From Adineta steineri (taxonomy: Eukaryota > Rotifera > Eurotatoria > Adinetida > Adinetidae): a stretch of 64,000 bases of DNA. Below the pieces are notes generated by a model. That model had not been told where the DNA came from, ran no database searches, and saw only the letters and a list, made by a program, of their open reading frames with translations. Shown here piece after piece: positions 1 through 14,302 of the stretch; the stretch's first letter is position 1; every line of letters starts with the position of its first letter. Position numbers and translations under genes: made by a program. Where the stretch lies: contig CAJNOI010000148.1 in the NCBI GenBank assembly GCA_905250115.1, positions 124,001 to 188,000 of the forward strand. The letters run 5' to 3'.

Positions 1-269
1 CAGGAGTTATTGCTACAAATATAACTTCAAAAGTACCATGTGCAAGTTTTTTCACAAAATTTATAAAGAAGAAATCTCTTGAACAAGGAGCAGCTACTAC
101 AGTATTTTGTGCATTGAAACCAGGACTAGAAAATGAAAGTGGACGATTTTTTAATGATTCTACTGTTACTGATCTAGCGGATAAATGGACAGATAATGAT
201 ATTAATATATTTTGGGAATGGACAGAAAAGATTATTCGACAACGAACAGCTAATCTGTCAGACACATAA
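1..269 (+). CDS. Short-chain dehydrogenase/reductase (retinol dehydrogenase-like), C-terminal part
   Basis: Only the 3' end is in the window. Reading from base 3, an open frame of 88 codons ends at TAA 267-269. It opens with GVIATNI and continues with EQGAATTVFCALKPGLE and then GRFF. This is the usual C-terminal block of RDH/WWOX-type short-chain dehydrogenases, after the catalytic YxxxK and the PG motif, where the last helices close the substrate pocket. The NAD(P)-binding and catalytic parts lie upstream, outside the window. These enzymes oxidise or reduce retinoids, steroids or lipid aldehydes with NAD(P)(H); the substrate cannot be told from this piece. The next gene starts about 290 bases downstream on the same strand. 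The family is fairly sure; the exact subfamily is not. Confidence 0.8.
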   Translation, partial: GVIATNITSKVPCASFFTKFIKKKSLEQGAATTVFCALKPGLENESGRFFNDSTVTDLADKWTDNDINIFWEWTEKIIRQRTANLSDT

Positions 270-557
270 ATATATTTTTACTCTCCTTTCAAAGAATGCT
301 TTTTTTTTATTATATTTGTCTATGTTTTAAATTCTATTTTTACTAAACAAAATGGAAGTATTAAAAAAAGATGTCCCTCTATTGTTAAGAATTCAATGCC
401 ATCTGTTTTTATGGAAAACTCTGTTCATGTTCCATTGGTTTTTCTTAAAGTCCACAGGGAAATCGGTTTTGGTGAGAGAAAAAAAGTAATAAATTACATT
501 CATCAGGGATCCAATCGAGAAGTAAAATTGTTTTTGTGTGTCCAATATAAAAAAGAA

Positions 558-1292
558 ATGGCAATTGTTTTACCACCATATTTAAAATATATTTCATTCT
601 TGATGATTTTATTTGCTATTCTTTGCAAATATGAAATTCCTCTTGATCCATCAACATCCGATAGAAAAACCTTGTTGTTTACTAAAACAGCTACGGTTCA
701 ATGTGATCGAGCACAGGTGTATAAAGTTATAACAAATATTGATAAATATACATCGGTTTGTTTTTTTTCATTTTAACTATTTATAATAGAATATCTTTTT
801 TTTCGTCTAGTGGTATCCAAATGTTGCTCGTGTTGAACATGTTCAATTGGTTTCATCACGTGTGCATAATCATGAAGGTGAAAAATATCGATTGATTACG
901 AAATTTCCTATAATTGGTTCGAATTTTATGTCATATACTAATAATATAGATCATAGTTAACTTGTATTTAGGTGATGTACCACTTGATTTAGTAATTCAT
1001 ACAGATGATCAGCCGAAACAATTTATATATTCTGTTGATTCATGGTTACTCGAAACAAATCTAATTGAATTAAAAGATATTTCAACAAATGTGAATTCAA
1101 CACGTATTGAATGGACAGTTTATACAAGACGACGTAGTATTCTTTTCCAAGTAATTTATAAAAGATTTTCTATTTATTAAATATTCATTTATTTTATTTA
1201 AGTATATGATCTTACCATTTGCTAATTTTTATAAAAATCAACTTGTTCGTGAAGCATTATTTTCACTTGTAATGCAAGTTCGTGATCTTTAA
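558..1292 (+). CDS. Membrane-anchored SRPBCC/START-like protein
   Basis: Four exons (558-755, 811-916, 972-1150, 1203-1292) join in phase to 190 residues. The introns are 52-55 nt with GT/AG ends. I take ATG 558 (MAIVLPPYLKYISF) as the start because a hydrophobic segment begins there; the frame is open further upstream to about 396, with another ATG at 408, so a longer N-terminus is possible. After the hydrophobic segment, the protein reads like the polyketide-cyclase/START (SRPBCC) fold: AQVYKVITNIDKYTSWYPNV, then alternating strands, and a long C-terminal helix (LVREALFSLVMQVRDL). Such proteins bind lipids or other hydrophobic ligands. An in-frame TAA at 958 is removed by the intron 917-971, which restores the frame and gives FPIIGDVPLDL. 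No specific ligand can be named. Confidence 0.6.
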
Positions 1293-1590
1293 TCATAATC
1301 AATAATCTCGACATTCCGGCTTGCTTCTTCTTTTTTTCAAACTATTTATTTCTCTGCTTTTATTCTTTGTATATCAAATAAAACTCATAATTATTTTCCA
1401 CAAAAAAAAATTTGAATTATTGCAATTGACTACTAGCGACATCATTGGAGATGTCTCTGAACATATGATAAAACGATTCAAATACTATTGGTTTGCTTAG
1501 TTCTTACTAAAATCTAAATCAATCGATGTCATTTACTTAGAAAACGATGAATAATTGTTGCATCATTTGCTTAAAAATTTTATTTTAGAT

Positions 1591-2399
1591 ATGTCGGAAA
1601 TCAATACATTAGCGTTTACTAAAATGTTTCTTCATCTAGCTAAATATCCTGAATTAGCTGTAAATGGTATTTTATTAGGTGTTCGAAGTAATTCAGCAAA
1701 TGATGAAGCTGATTCATCATATCTTAATTTTGTTGATTGTATTCCATTATTTCATGGTGTTCTTTCATTATCACCTATGCTTGAAATAGCGTTATCACAA
1801 GTAATTACAAATAAAAATAAATGAATATAAAATAATTTGTTGTTTTTTTCTTTTCTAGATTGATGCTTATTGTTCAACACGAAATTTAACTATTGCTGGT
1901 TATTATCATGCGAATGAAAATTATTCCGATCCGAAGTAATAATTTAAATTTTTATCATTGTCATTGTATTTTTTTTTAATTAGTCCAAATTTTACGGCTT
2001 TAAGAATAATGGAAAAAATTAAAGAAAATAATCCGAATGCTGTTTTATTAATGGTAAGTTATATGTTAAATATTTTGATAAGACTTATTTTTTGTATTTA
2101 GATCGACAATACTCTTGTTGATTTAAATGAAAATGATCGATTTTATAATGTATTCACATTGACCGATAAAACTTGGAAAAATGTTAACGAAACGTAAGTT
2201 TTTCTTTTTGAATGTATTAAACAAATGAATTACTCTTTTTAGACATATTGTCAATGATGAAAGTCGTTTATCTGCATTAAGTCTTGTTAAACGTAATCAA
2301 CATCGTCAAATAATTGATTTTGATAATCATTTAGATTCGATTTCTAATGATTGGCGTAATCCAAATATACGCAATGAACTCAATGCAACATCTTTCTAG
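1591..2399 (+). CDS. EMC8: ER membrane protein complex subunit 8/9
   Basis: Five exons (1591-1800, 1859-1935, 1984-2053, 2102-2193, 2243-2399) give 201 residues, close to the roughly 205-210 of the animal family. Landmarks shared with EMC8/EMC9 are AKYPELAVNG near the N-terminus, FVDCIPLFHG, SPMLEIAL, IAGYYHANE and the C-terminal FDNHLDSISNDWRNP. The protein has the MPN-like fold without the JAMM metal site and is the cytosolic subunit of the ER membrane complex, which inserts tail-anchored and multipass proteins. ATG 1591 gives MSEINTLAFTKMFLHLAKYP, which lines up with the family start; the open frame upstream does not. Introns are 48-58 nt. Animals outside vertebrates usually have a single gene for 8/9. 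It lies in a tight same-strand run with ISCA2 171 bases downstream. Confidence 0.93.
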
Positions 2400-2570
2400 C
2401 AATAGTCTATTCTCTTTTAAATGTTGTTTTTTTTCTTGTTTCTGTATCGTTCTATTTCACGTTTACTTTTTCTTATTACTATCTCAAACAGATATTCTTA
2501 TCAAAAGAAAAACACATACATAAAAACAAAGGAGATTAATAGAATTATATGTTTTCTTTTTCTGTTTTTG

Positions 2571-2990
2571 ATGAGCATCTTTCTTCGATCGATTCTTAAA
2601 CATCATTATTTATTATTATCATCATCAAAACGATTTCTTGCATCAACAGCATCAACAGCATCGGAATTAAAATTAAGTGATACTTGTGTTCAACGTCTTC
2701 AAGCAATTATAAAAGATCAATCACAAAAACTTCGTGTTTTTGTTGAAGGTGGTGGTTGTTCTGGTTTTCAATATAGATTTACAATTGAAGCAAATAATTT
2801 AAATAAAGAAGAAGATTTAATATTTGAACGTGAAGGTGTACAAGTTATTGTTGATAAAGATTCATTAGAATTATTAAAAGGTTCAACAATTGATTATCAA
2901 GAAGAATTAATAAAATCAAGTTTTCGTATTATTGGTAATCCAAACGCTGAACAAGGTTGTTCTTGTGGAACATCTTTTTCAATAAAATAA
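2571..2990 (+). CDS. ISCA2: Mitochondrial iron-sulfur cluster assembly protein ISCA2
   Basis: A single exon of 139 residues. The N-terminus ([22 protein letters not shown]) is rich in basic and hydroxylated residues without acids, as in a mitochondrial targeting peptide. The A-type scaffold domain follows, with the three conserved cysteines in [11 protein letters not shown] and [12 protein letters not shown]2 works with ISCA1 and IBA57 to make [4Fe-4S] clusters in mitochondria. ATG 2571 was chosen because it begins the presequence; the frame is open upstream to 2421, but that part is low-complexity and pyrimidine-rich. The stop TAA (2988-2990) overlaps the ATG of ISCA1 by one base, so both may lie on one transcript. 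Confidence 0.93.
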   Translation: MSIFLRSILKHHYLLLSSSKRFLASTASTASELKLSDTCVQRLQAIIKDQSQKLRVFVEGGGCSGFQYRFTIEANNLNKEEDLIFEREGVQVIVDKDSLELLKGSTIDYQEELIKSSFRIIGNPNAEQGCSCGTSFSIK

Positions 2991-3391
2991 TGGCAGCTTC
3001 ATCAATGGTTTCCGGTTCGATAAGAGCAGTTAATAAAGGTAGACGTTTAACAAATTTTCCTTCACGTGCTGCTATAACATTAACTGACTCTGCTGTTCGT
3101 CGTATTAAAGAACTTTTAAATGCTAAACCTGATTCTCTAGCACTTCGTATTGGTGTTCGACAACGTGGTTGTAATGGTTTATCATATACACTTGATTATG
3201 CTAAAGAAAAAAAGAAAATGGATGAAGAAGTTAATCAAGATGGTATTAAATTATTAATTGATCCGAAAGCACAATTAACATTGTTGGGAACAGAAATGGA
3301 TTTCGTGAGAGATAAATTATCAAGTGAATTTATATTTAATAATCCAAATATAAAAGGAACTTGTGGTTGTGGTGAATCATTTAATGTTTAA
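2990..3391 (+). CDS. ISCA1: Mitochondrial iron-sulfur cluster assembly protein ISCA1
   Basis: A single exon of 133 residues. It opens with [19 protein letters not shown], which aligns with the usual ISCA1 start, so ATG 2990 is the likely start although the frame is open back to 2957. The A-type domain has its cysteines in RQRGCNGLSYTLDY and GTCGCGESF, plus the well conserved block SSEFIFNNPNIKGTCGC. The partner protein ISCA2 is encoded immediately upstream and the two genes overlap by one base (TAATG), an arrangement expected of a bacterial operon and unusual in animals. ISCA1 and ISCA2 act as a heterodimer, so a joint transcript would balance them. How ISCA1 is translated (reinitiation, or an SL-trans-spliced mRNA with the acceptor inside ISCA2) cannot be seen. 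Confidence 0.93.
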   Translation: MAASSMVSGSIRAVNKGRRLTNFPSRAAITLTDSAVRRIKELLNAKPDSLALRIGVRQRGCNGLSYTLDYAKEKKKMDEEVNQDGIKLLIDPKAQLTLLGTEMDFVRDKLSSEFIFNNPNIKGTCGCGESFNV

Positions 3392-3565
3392 CATGAACGA
3401 ACTAGAAAACATGTAAAAAATCTTCATCAGTTTTTTTTTTATAAAATCAAATATAGTTTGTTTTTGCGTTTGATCCGCGTTGTTTTGTCCCTTTTTCATC
3501 TGTATTATTCAACCGAGCAACTGTAATTTTCAGTTATGGTATATTTTTTCCTTTAAATTTTTTAG

Positions 3566-6518
<2,953 letters not shown>

Positions 6519-8530
6519 TGTTTTTGTTGTTTTTTCTACTAAAAACAAATAAATAAAAAGATGTTTTTGTTATTTAAAAAAGAATCTATGCCCATGAAGG
6601 GCATTGAAATTTATTTTTTAAATCTTTTTTTTCGAAACAAATGATCTATTCCAATAACTTTAATATCATAAGATCGCTATCAAAGTCTGCTAAAGATATA
6701 TAGAATGAACTAAAAGCAAGTTTGTTCTATTCAGCTTTTGTCTCAGAGCCACGACTGTTTTATAGTTTCAATTTATTACTCAGATTGTAATAAGCAATTT
6801 CCACAGAAAAGTTGATTTAAGACTATATTTCATACATTTGGGGAAAAGATAAATACCATATTCGAGATAACAAATTTATTAAAACAATATTCTTTTATTT
6901 TTAATTATCTCGAAATGTGAAGAAACCAAATCCTTTTTTATCTAAATGCTTGTAATGAAAAGCTCGATATACCTTAAAAATTTCATCAAAATCGAAAATC
7001 ACTCTTGTGCGCGTGGTTGAATCTCCACGGAAATACCTGTTTTGTATTATTCTGTTTTTAGCACATATACAAAACTTGTTTTTTTCTCGATGTTCTGATG
7101 TAGTATGAAATTTGTCTTTGAGATTTCAGGCAAGATTTTTGGAGGTCACTGTAGGATACGTGAAAATGGGTTGGGCACGAAAATAACTGTTTCTCTATAT
7201 ATATTTGTACAATAGTTGTCAAAGTTGTATGATGGATACAACTTTTGACTCTCAATCAAATTAAAGTTTTAAATAAGGAAGCTTTTTCAAGATTGGTAAT
7301 TGGTAAAGGGTTCCAAAAGGTCTATAACTTATAAAGGCTGTAATTGTGTCGAAAAAGATCAAGCCTTTATGAAAGTTTTATGATAGACGCAGTTTTATTT
7401 GCTCTACAAAATGGTCGAAACAAATTACCATATGAGAGGGAGATACGCCCCACTTAACTAGAGTATTGAACATTTTCTGTTTTTCTACTAGCTAATCCAG
7501 CTAGTATCCTCGGAAAAGAGCCAGTATAAAAAGAAATTAAACATTATGGATATCGCAAACGATCGTTCACGGTCAACATAGCATAAATATAATTGGTTTT
7601 GTTTTTTTGTCTATGCATTCTTTCTTTATCGGTGCATTTTCTTTTCAAAATAAAATAACTGAAACATTGAAACAATACTGTTTATTAATGAATGAATTGT
7701 AATAAATGAAAATAAAATAATTATTTACAAAAAATTAAAAAAAACTAAGGCGCTTATTATTGTTCAATTTAATCAATCAAAATGATCTAAAATATAAAAA
7801 ATAATATGCAAAATAAACATACTTACTATTTCTTGGCTTGATTATTTGACACAGCATTAAATAAGTAAACGAAGATAAAATAAATAAAAATACTTATTAT
7901 TGACTAATTTACGCTATTTTGATATTTCTAATAGATTAGAAGCTCTAGCATTTCTATTTACAATGTTCCTGTTCCTAATAAAAAGAAATAAACATTTCTA
8001 TAAATAATCGTATTTAAAAAAAATTCAATATTTCAGACAAAGTTATCCAACAACAGATAGAATTATAGTAAAATTTGTCACCGATGAAAGTAACGATCTT
8101 TTTTTTCTCTGATTCACACGTCTGACTCTGTATCATGAGAACAAATCCTATACCATCTTATAAAATATGTAAATCTGATTTTACGACCAAAAAACAATAT
8201 AGATTTTAAACAAAAAAAAAATAACAAAGAAAGCCATTTAATCTTTCTTGTTTATTACCGCGAACACAATATTCATATCTGTTATGCACCATTTTATATC
8301 AATAAAACAATCTTAACAAAAACGTTGCTCACAGTTGTTATCTCGATTTTATCATGTTCTAGTTAATATCATTCTTTTTCGTTTTTTTTTTCTTTGATTA
8401 AGTAATTACAACATCATTTGAAATCTATGAAACAAAACAAATATCCACTGAATTAATGATAAGATAGAGAACAATATATATATAACCAACATATAAAGCT
8501 ACGGAGCATACCTTTCTTCAACAATCTACA
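6519..8530. other. Intergenic, AT-rich, no gene seen
   Basis: About 2 kb between NSUN2 and the F-box gene. AATAAA-like signals follow the NSUN2 stop near 6548. Only short open frames without coding character are present on either strand. No tRNA, repeat array or recognisable transposon was found. Confidence 0.5.
8492..8498 (+). promoter_or_regulatory. Possible TATA box of the F-box gene
   Basis: TATAAAG lies about 39 bases before ATG 8531, after an AT run with ATATATATATAACC. The spacing suits a very short 5' leader. This is inference from motif and position only. Confidence 0.35.
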
Positions 8531-8683
8531 ATGGCAAATCAAACAGTTACCAGTTTTCTTACATTACCGGTAGAACTTGTCTACCGAATTCTTGATCATC
8601 AGCCGTATCTTACAATCCTGTGCTCCATGACGAACGTATGTCAACGGTTTAACAGCATTTTGAACAGCTACGAGCGATATCAG
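8531..8683 (+). CDS. F-box protein, first exon, cut by an assembly gap
   Basis: The exon encodes an F-box at the extreme N-terminus: MANQTVTSFLTLPVELVYRI followed by LDHQPYLTILCSMTNVCQRF and NSILNSYERYQ. The LP.EL.YRIL core and the following hydrophobic helix are those of an F-box, which binds SKP1 in SCF ubiquitin ligases. A GTAAAC donor follows at 8684, but the frame also stays open into the N run at 8779, so the exon end is uncertain. The substrate-binding part is lost in the gap: after the Ns, the sequence codes for an unrelated protein on the other strand. Many bdelloid F-box genes of this type carry a beta-propeller or LRR region downstream; none can be seen here. Confidence 0.65.
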
Positions 8684-8778
8684 GTAAACATTTTTCTATC
8701 ATTATCGCATATATTTGATTCATTAACTCTCGAATTATTTTTCATTCCTACAATCTCTAAGCAAGCAGAATGGCTGCA

Positions 8779-8878
8779 NNNNNNNNNNNNNNNNNNNNNN
8801 NNNNNNNNNNNNNNNNNNNNNNNNNNNNNNNNNNNNNNNNNNNNNNNNNNNNNNNNNNNNNNNNNNNNNNNNNNNNNN
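8779..8878. other. Assembly gap of 100 N
   Basis: Exactly 100 Ns, a conventional size for a gap of unknown length. Coding sequence runs into it from both sides on opposite strands (F-box gene from the left, WxxW protein from the right), so real sequence is missing and the local order is not certain. Confidence 0.95.
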
Positions 8879-9111
8879 ACATTCAAAACATTTTCACATT
8901 GAATTGCACCTTTATATAATTCTCGAATAATAAGTATATCTTCATGATCATTTCCATTATTTATTGTTGGATTTTGTGTATTAAACCATGACGTCCACGT
9001 TGATATCGTTGGATCACATATTGAATTAGAAAATATTGAAAGTACTTGTCCTCCAAAAACATTTGAAGATGATAATAGAATACAATTGATAAATAAAACT
9101 AATATCAACAT
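8879..9111 (-). CDS. Secreted WxxW-domain protein, N-terminal part
   Basis: Reading leftwards from ATG 9111, a hydrophobic leader (MLILVLFINCILLSSS) looks like a signal peptide. It is followed by CDPTISTWTSWFNTQNPTI and then NNGNDHEDILIIRELY. The WTSWF pair with the downstream G-D-x-E run resembles the WxxW domain of mucin-4 and cartilage intermediate layer protein (CILP), a small extracellular cysteine-containing module. A cysteine (GAIQCEN) follows just before the frame enters the 100-N gap, so the C-terminal part is unknown. I chose ATG 9111 because it starts the leader; the frame extends upstream only with a TTG. No partner can be named. Confidence 0.6.
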
Positions 9112-11042
9112 TATACTCCGTTTCAAAAGCAACGAGTGATATTAATAACACACTCTTATAGAAAATCATCATATATTTATTATATTTTTCTATTTTACTT
9201 GTTAAGCTATTTTAAAATAAAAATTGGTCCTATGAAGTATATACGTCAAACGAAATTTGATGCTGAAAGCAATAAAAGACGGAGATTAGATTCTTATAAT
9301 CACAAGCAAAAATATTGATATGTGAAGGAGAGGAATTAGATAGTTCTCCTTATAATTTCAATTATTTTTCGACTTCTTCTATGTCATGTTTTGCAGGAAA
9401 CATCTACAACGTTTATATGAGATATAATATAGATAAAAGTAGATCGATAATTTTCATGCAATATTAGAACTGAAAGTATTATTGAAGTACATATTTATAT
9501 CAAAGCCTAGTTTTTCAATTCAATCTTTGTCCTTTTAGTCTTCTTTGTGCTATTCATATCTTTATCGAAATAACAATATAGAATATACGGGTTTTTATTA
9601 TGTTTGCTTTTCGTCATAAATATGACATCACTATAACTACAAATATTTGGTTAAATTCACCTTAATCATAATGATATAATCATCGTTTATCAGTTTACTT
9701 AATGAATAATTCATAACCACTAAATTCTTCTAGTTCTTTTCCAACTGATAAAAATCGAGAGGTCTTCGAGTATAATTTATAGACAATTTTGATTAGCTGT
9801 AAATATATTCTAAGCAAAGCGTGTATACATCTATTGTCTATTATAATTATATTTCATATGATTAATGTATCGAAAGAAAAGTATTAGTAATTTCGATGAC
9901 TATTTTTATATCACCGAAATCGCTTACTATTGTTATTATAATAATATGATTAGAGTACACAATAAATCATAAAATCAAAAGGTATTTTTTAGTCTAATCT
10001 TAAAATTAATTAAATATCATATAACGTATCGAAAGTCTTGTTTAACGATTTCCGTTAGTAACATGTATATCATTTATTTCTTTCTTAAGAAAAATTCATG
10101 TGTATATAATTTATTAATTATTTTCTTCACAATAAAATTGAAATTGAATAGTCATTATTTGTCTTCTTTACTACATTCTTGAAGAAATAATATGTCTCGC
10201 GACGATACGAATATCATATGCGACATATTATGAAAAAAAGCGTGTCAAACATTGCTATAACATGTCATATTTCGTCTACAAAAAAAAAATATTAAAAACA
10301 ATTCATACATGCACTTTTATTCATCTAATGAAATACATATTATACACATAAATGAGTCATCATTTAATTGAATACTCTAAAGTTTTCCTGGTTTATACCA
10401 ATGTATAATTTATTTACATTTTTGTTTGCTTATGTTCTTTTTTATGTATGTAATTTGAGTCAAGATTAAATGACGTCATATAAAGGTAGCATAGCAATCA
10501 TTACACATGCAAGATTTCTGTTGATTATATGAATGAATCAAGTCTCGTTTCTTTTTACTGAATTTTTCCATTACGCAAGATTTTTTTAGATCAATCATAA
10601 GCAAAAAAAGAGAAATAATTTTATAAAAAAATGATGGCAGCTCTCTTATTGTCAACGTTCGTTCGATTTAACCTCTTTGATGTTTAGGATGAGTCATCGG
10701 TTGTATGGCTGCGTAAAAGAAAAACATAGAAAGAACAGAACAGACGAGAAAACTATATATTTATATAAGAGCCTATACTGTCTCGCGTCTATGCTGACTC
10801 ATTACATTAACACTGCACTCGGTGCATGAGTGACATTAAAACTAAACACTATTTTTTGTTTTTTGCAAAAATAAAACTTGATTTTGAGTTTTTGTTTTCT
10901 TGACTCTAACGATTTTATTTGAGCGGACAAAGGTCAAATATATATGTGTGTGTGTATCCATAGAATCTAACGATTGCTTATTTTTCTTTCTATTTCTATA
11001 TTCTAGATCACGTTCTTCTTTTTCCTTTTTTCCTATTCGTTC
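9112..11042. other. Intergenic and probable 5' region of the DUSP gene
   Basis: No convincing coding sequence. It ends in the likely promoter and leader of the phosphatase gene: AT-rich, with a TGTGTGTGTG tract near 10944 and pyrimidine-rich sequence just before ATG 11043. Short open frames (for example 9136-9318) show no family resemblance. Confidence 0.45.
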
Positions 11043-12740
11043 ATGACTGCATGCATAGTTGAAGACGCATCAACTATAATATCGATCTTTTGTCAGACAA
11101 TAGATTCAATGGAACAAGCGCTATCAACATCGTTAGAAACAAGTACTAGAGCAACAACAACAATGACAACAACAGCAACAACAAATAATTCTGAGTATCA
11201 TCGATGTCCGTTTAATTTTCATCCAAATAATATGAAAATTGATTCAACAACAATAATAAGAAATCAAGAACCATCTAGAAAAAGACAACTGAGTGAAAGT
11301 AATACGTGCAATACAATTTATGAAATGCCAAGAACAGTAGTAGATAACAGCTGTCTATCACCAGCTGTCCCAATGAATAAAATGAATGAAAGTAAGTAAA
11401 GAATTTTTCTTTTTATTGATTGGTGAATTTAAATTTTTATTATTTCGAATTTTTTAGCTGCAACAACACCTACTCGACCTACATCTTTATTTTTAACAAA
11501 TACTACAACTGATCGTTCATCTACAAGTTTACGTTCCTATCTTAGTCATCCATCAAAATCACCAACTATTTTTCCTTCAATTGAAGATAATTTATCACCA
11601 ACATTAAAATTTACATCATTACCAGAACTTTCTTCTCCGCCAGCTAAACGTCTTCGTCCTCAATCATTACTTTTAACACCTACATTTCCACCTGTTATTG
11701 CAATACCAATAAAACCTCTCCTACCGCCGTTATCATTATCAATTAGTTTTATTAGTCCAACTGAATTAGCCGATAAATTAAAAGACAAAACTTCCTTAAC
11801 AATTTTCGATTGTGGTTCGCCATTTCGTCATAGTGAACATCGGATACGTAATTCAGTTCTTCTTCGTGTTTCGGATAAAATCTCACGTAAACGTTTAAAA
11901 ACAAATGTTAAACAACATTCAACAATTGATAATAAACAATTACATGAAAGTCAATATATTATTTTATATGATGACAGTACAAATATGCGTCGTCATTGTA
12001 CAGATCTTTTATCATCTGATGATGAACAATTATCAGCAGCATTTAAATGTGCATGTGAAGAAATTCAACGTTGTTTCACAACGAATTATCCTCCTGTACT
12101 TGTTCTTAATAGTCCATTTAATAAATTTTTTGATTTATATCCAAATCTATGCGAATCTCTACAACCCCGTTCATGTCCATCATCACCAACAAATCATTCA
12201 AATGAATCATCACCACCTCAAACAGCACCACCAATACAAAACTCATTCATACATCATCCTACAACGACGACGACGATAATGGATGAAAATACTATTACTA
12301 ATCATCCGATGACACATATTATCGATGGTTTATATATTGGAAGTGAATCAAATGCGAAAAATCTCGATGAATTATCGTCTGAACAAATTCGATATATTGT
12401 TAATGTAACATCACATGTACCTCTATATCATTCAGAACAATTTCAATACTGTCATTTACCAGCTGATGATACACAAAAACAAAATCTATTAGAATATTTC
12501 GATAAAGCTTATTCATTTATTCATAATGCAATTGAAAACAATGAAAAAGTTCTTGTTCATTGTGTTGCCGGAATAAGTCGTTCCCCGGCTATTGTCATTG
12601 GATTTTTAATGCGTTATGCGAAAATGAATATGAATGATGCATATGATTTTGTTAAAAGAAAACGTTCAATTGTTTCACCTAATCTCAATTTTATGGGACA
12701 ATTACTTGAATATGAAAAAAAACTAAAACAAGACAAATGA
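11043..12740 (+). CDS. DUSP10: Dual-specificity MAP kinase phosphatase, DUSP10/MKP5-like
   Basis: Two exons (11043-11391, 11458-12740) give 543 residues. The first 200 or so are low-complexity (Thr/Ser/Pro-rich). A degenerate rhodanese/CH2 domain follows: LTIFDCGSPFRHSEHRIRN and then VSDKISRKRL, which lines up with the kinase-docking arginine motif of MKP5. The C-terminal catalytic domain has VNVTSHVPLYHSEQF, the active-site loop VHCVAGISRSPA (Cys nucleophile and Arg) and SPNLNFMGQLLEYEKKL, closest to DUSP10. These enzymes remove phosphates from the Thr and Tyr of p38/JNK activation loops. The rhodanese active-site cysteine is not expected to be functional in this family. The single intron is 66 nt with GTAAGT and TTTTTAG. 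Confidence 0.85.
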
Positions 12741-13363
12741 ATTTATGTGTTGCTTTTTTTCTCTATTTCATTTATGGATGTTGTGAATATATATTTATTG
12801 TTATTAACAATTTGTTCTTATAAAGATATCCAAGTCAAGAACTTTGGAATCAATAAATATAGTTTATATTATACAGGCAATCATTTTCTTTCTTAATTAC
12901 GAAATAAATGTCAATATTTGACGTGGCGAGTTCATATGTATTTATAGTTAGTCATCGTATGATGTAAGAAGATGATGATGATTCTGCAATATAGTCAGAC
13001 AACTGATTCAGTTTACATTAATCACCTCCTATCTCTATATTACATCATAGACAGAAATAGACCAAAAAAAAAAAGAAAATATGTAGAATAGACAACTGAA
13101 TAATATCAATAGATGAGGAAGTTAATTAAGTTTGATAAATGAACAAGAACTATGCATGATTGTCTGTTGAATGATGAAAGCAATAAACCGGATATGAGTA
13201 ATCAAGAAATGAGGCATACTAATGGTAAAGAAGTTTGAGTAGAATATGAATCATTTTCTAAGTATACACAACTATCCGAGATATTCTTTAACCATTAAAT
13301 CTTCAATTACTTCATATTTTTTTCATGTGTATATAAAATATTGATATACAATTACACGAGACA

Positions 13364-14302
13364 GTAATTTTAATTACTTTTACTATATGATATTCTTAGA
13401 AAATATATAAATGATTCATCTGCAAAACATAATTAATATTATGAAATTGTTGAAATATCAATAAATAGATGTTATCTTATATAGAGTAAGATGCAAAAAT
13501 CTTTGGCTCGTATATAAGTTAACTTTCTGTATGTATATTTCTAAAAGATAGGATGAGATCCATATATCGCTTTTTAAATTACAAAATTAATCGATACTTG
13601 CACTTTTAGCTAGACAATCATTACAAATACTAAAATTGAATGATGAAACAGTACCTACGGAGAAGTTATTTGAAGCGGAAGCTATAATATCTCGGTCATC
13701 TAGAGAGATTTCTGCGTGAGGAAGACTCGCCCGTGTTAAATAATTTGATGAAGTCAATAACAGTACGATGTCTAGCTCTGATTGGCACGAATGTAGAGAG
13801 CATCAGCTATTCATTGTGATACTTTTGTACCTTGCACCATGCCTCATCTATGTATCACTGTACTCGAAGTACTTATTGGAATATATAGTTCTCTCTGTTT
13901 TGAAAAATAATTCCATCAAGAAAAGAGTATATTTATAGGAAATGAGTCATTCCCAAGGACTGTTACTTACGAAATTCTATTAATAGAAGTTAATTCTTCT
14001 GAAATACATCCTCATAAATTTGATATTATTTTATCAAGTATTTTGTGATAATAACTATTAGAAATACTTGTTGAATTTATTTTCAGCTATTAGCGAGTAC
14101 GTCTTTTATTTGTTAAAAACGTCATTTTTTACTCTAAGATCAGAACAAATACTTATAGAATGATACTTGAGTGAAATGCAAGAAAAAAAGAATGTCTAAC
14201 AATTTGCATAATCATGATTATATTATTCAAAGTATTGATTTTCATATTCATAGCCTTGATATTGAAATAACAGCTCAGGGAATATTACTGGAAATTTGAA
14301 AT
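13364..14302 (+). repeat. Duplicated non-coding unit, copy A (two blocks)
   Basis: Block 1 (about 13364-13490) and block 2 (14034-14302) match, in the same order and orientation, a continuous stretch at 16265-16665. Shared strings include TTACTTTTACTATATGATAT in block 1 and TGATAATAACTATTAGAAAT in block 2. About 540 bases separate the blocks here but not in copy B. Block 2 contains the 14-base palindrome ATAATCATGATTAT at 14208-14221. Confidence 0.75.

Noticed and set aside
917..971. SRPBCC gene as a pseudogene because of the in-frame TAA at 958
   Set aside because: A 55-nt GT/AG intron removes the stop and restores the domain (FPIIG joined to DVPLDL).
10930..10960. TGTGTGTGTG tract as a telomere-like element
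   Set aside because: A simple dinucleotide repeat without GGG runs or a C-rich partner.
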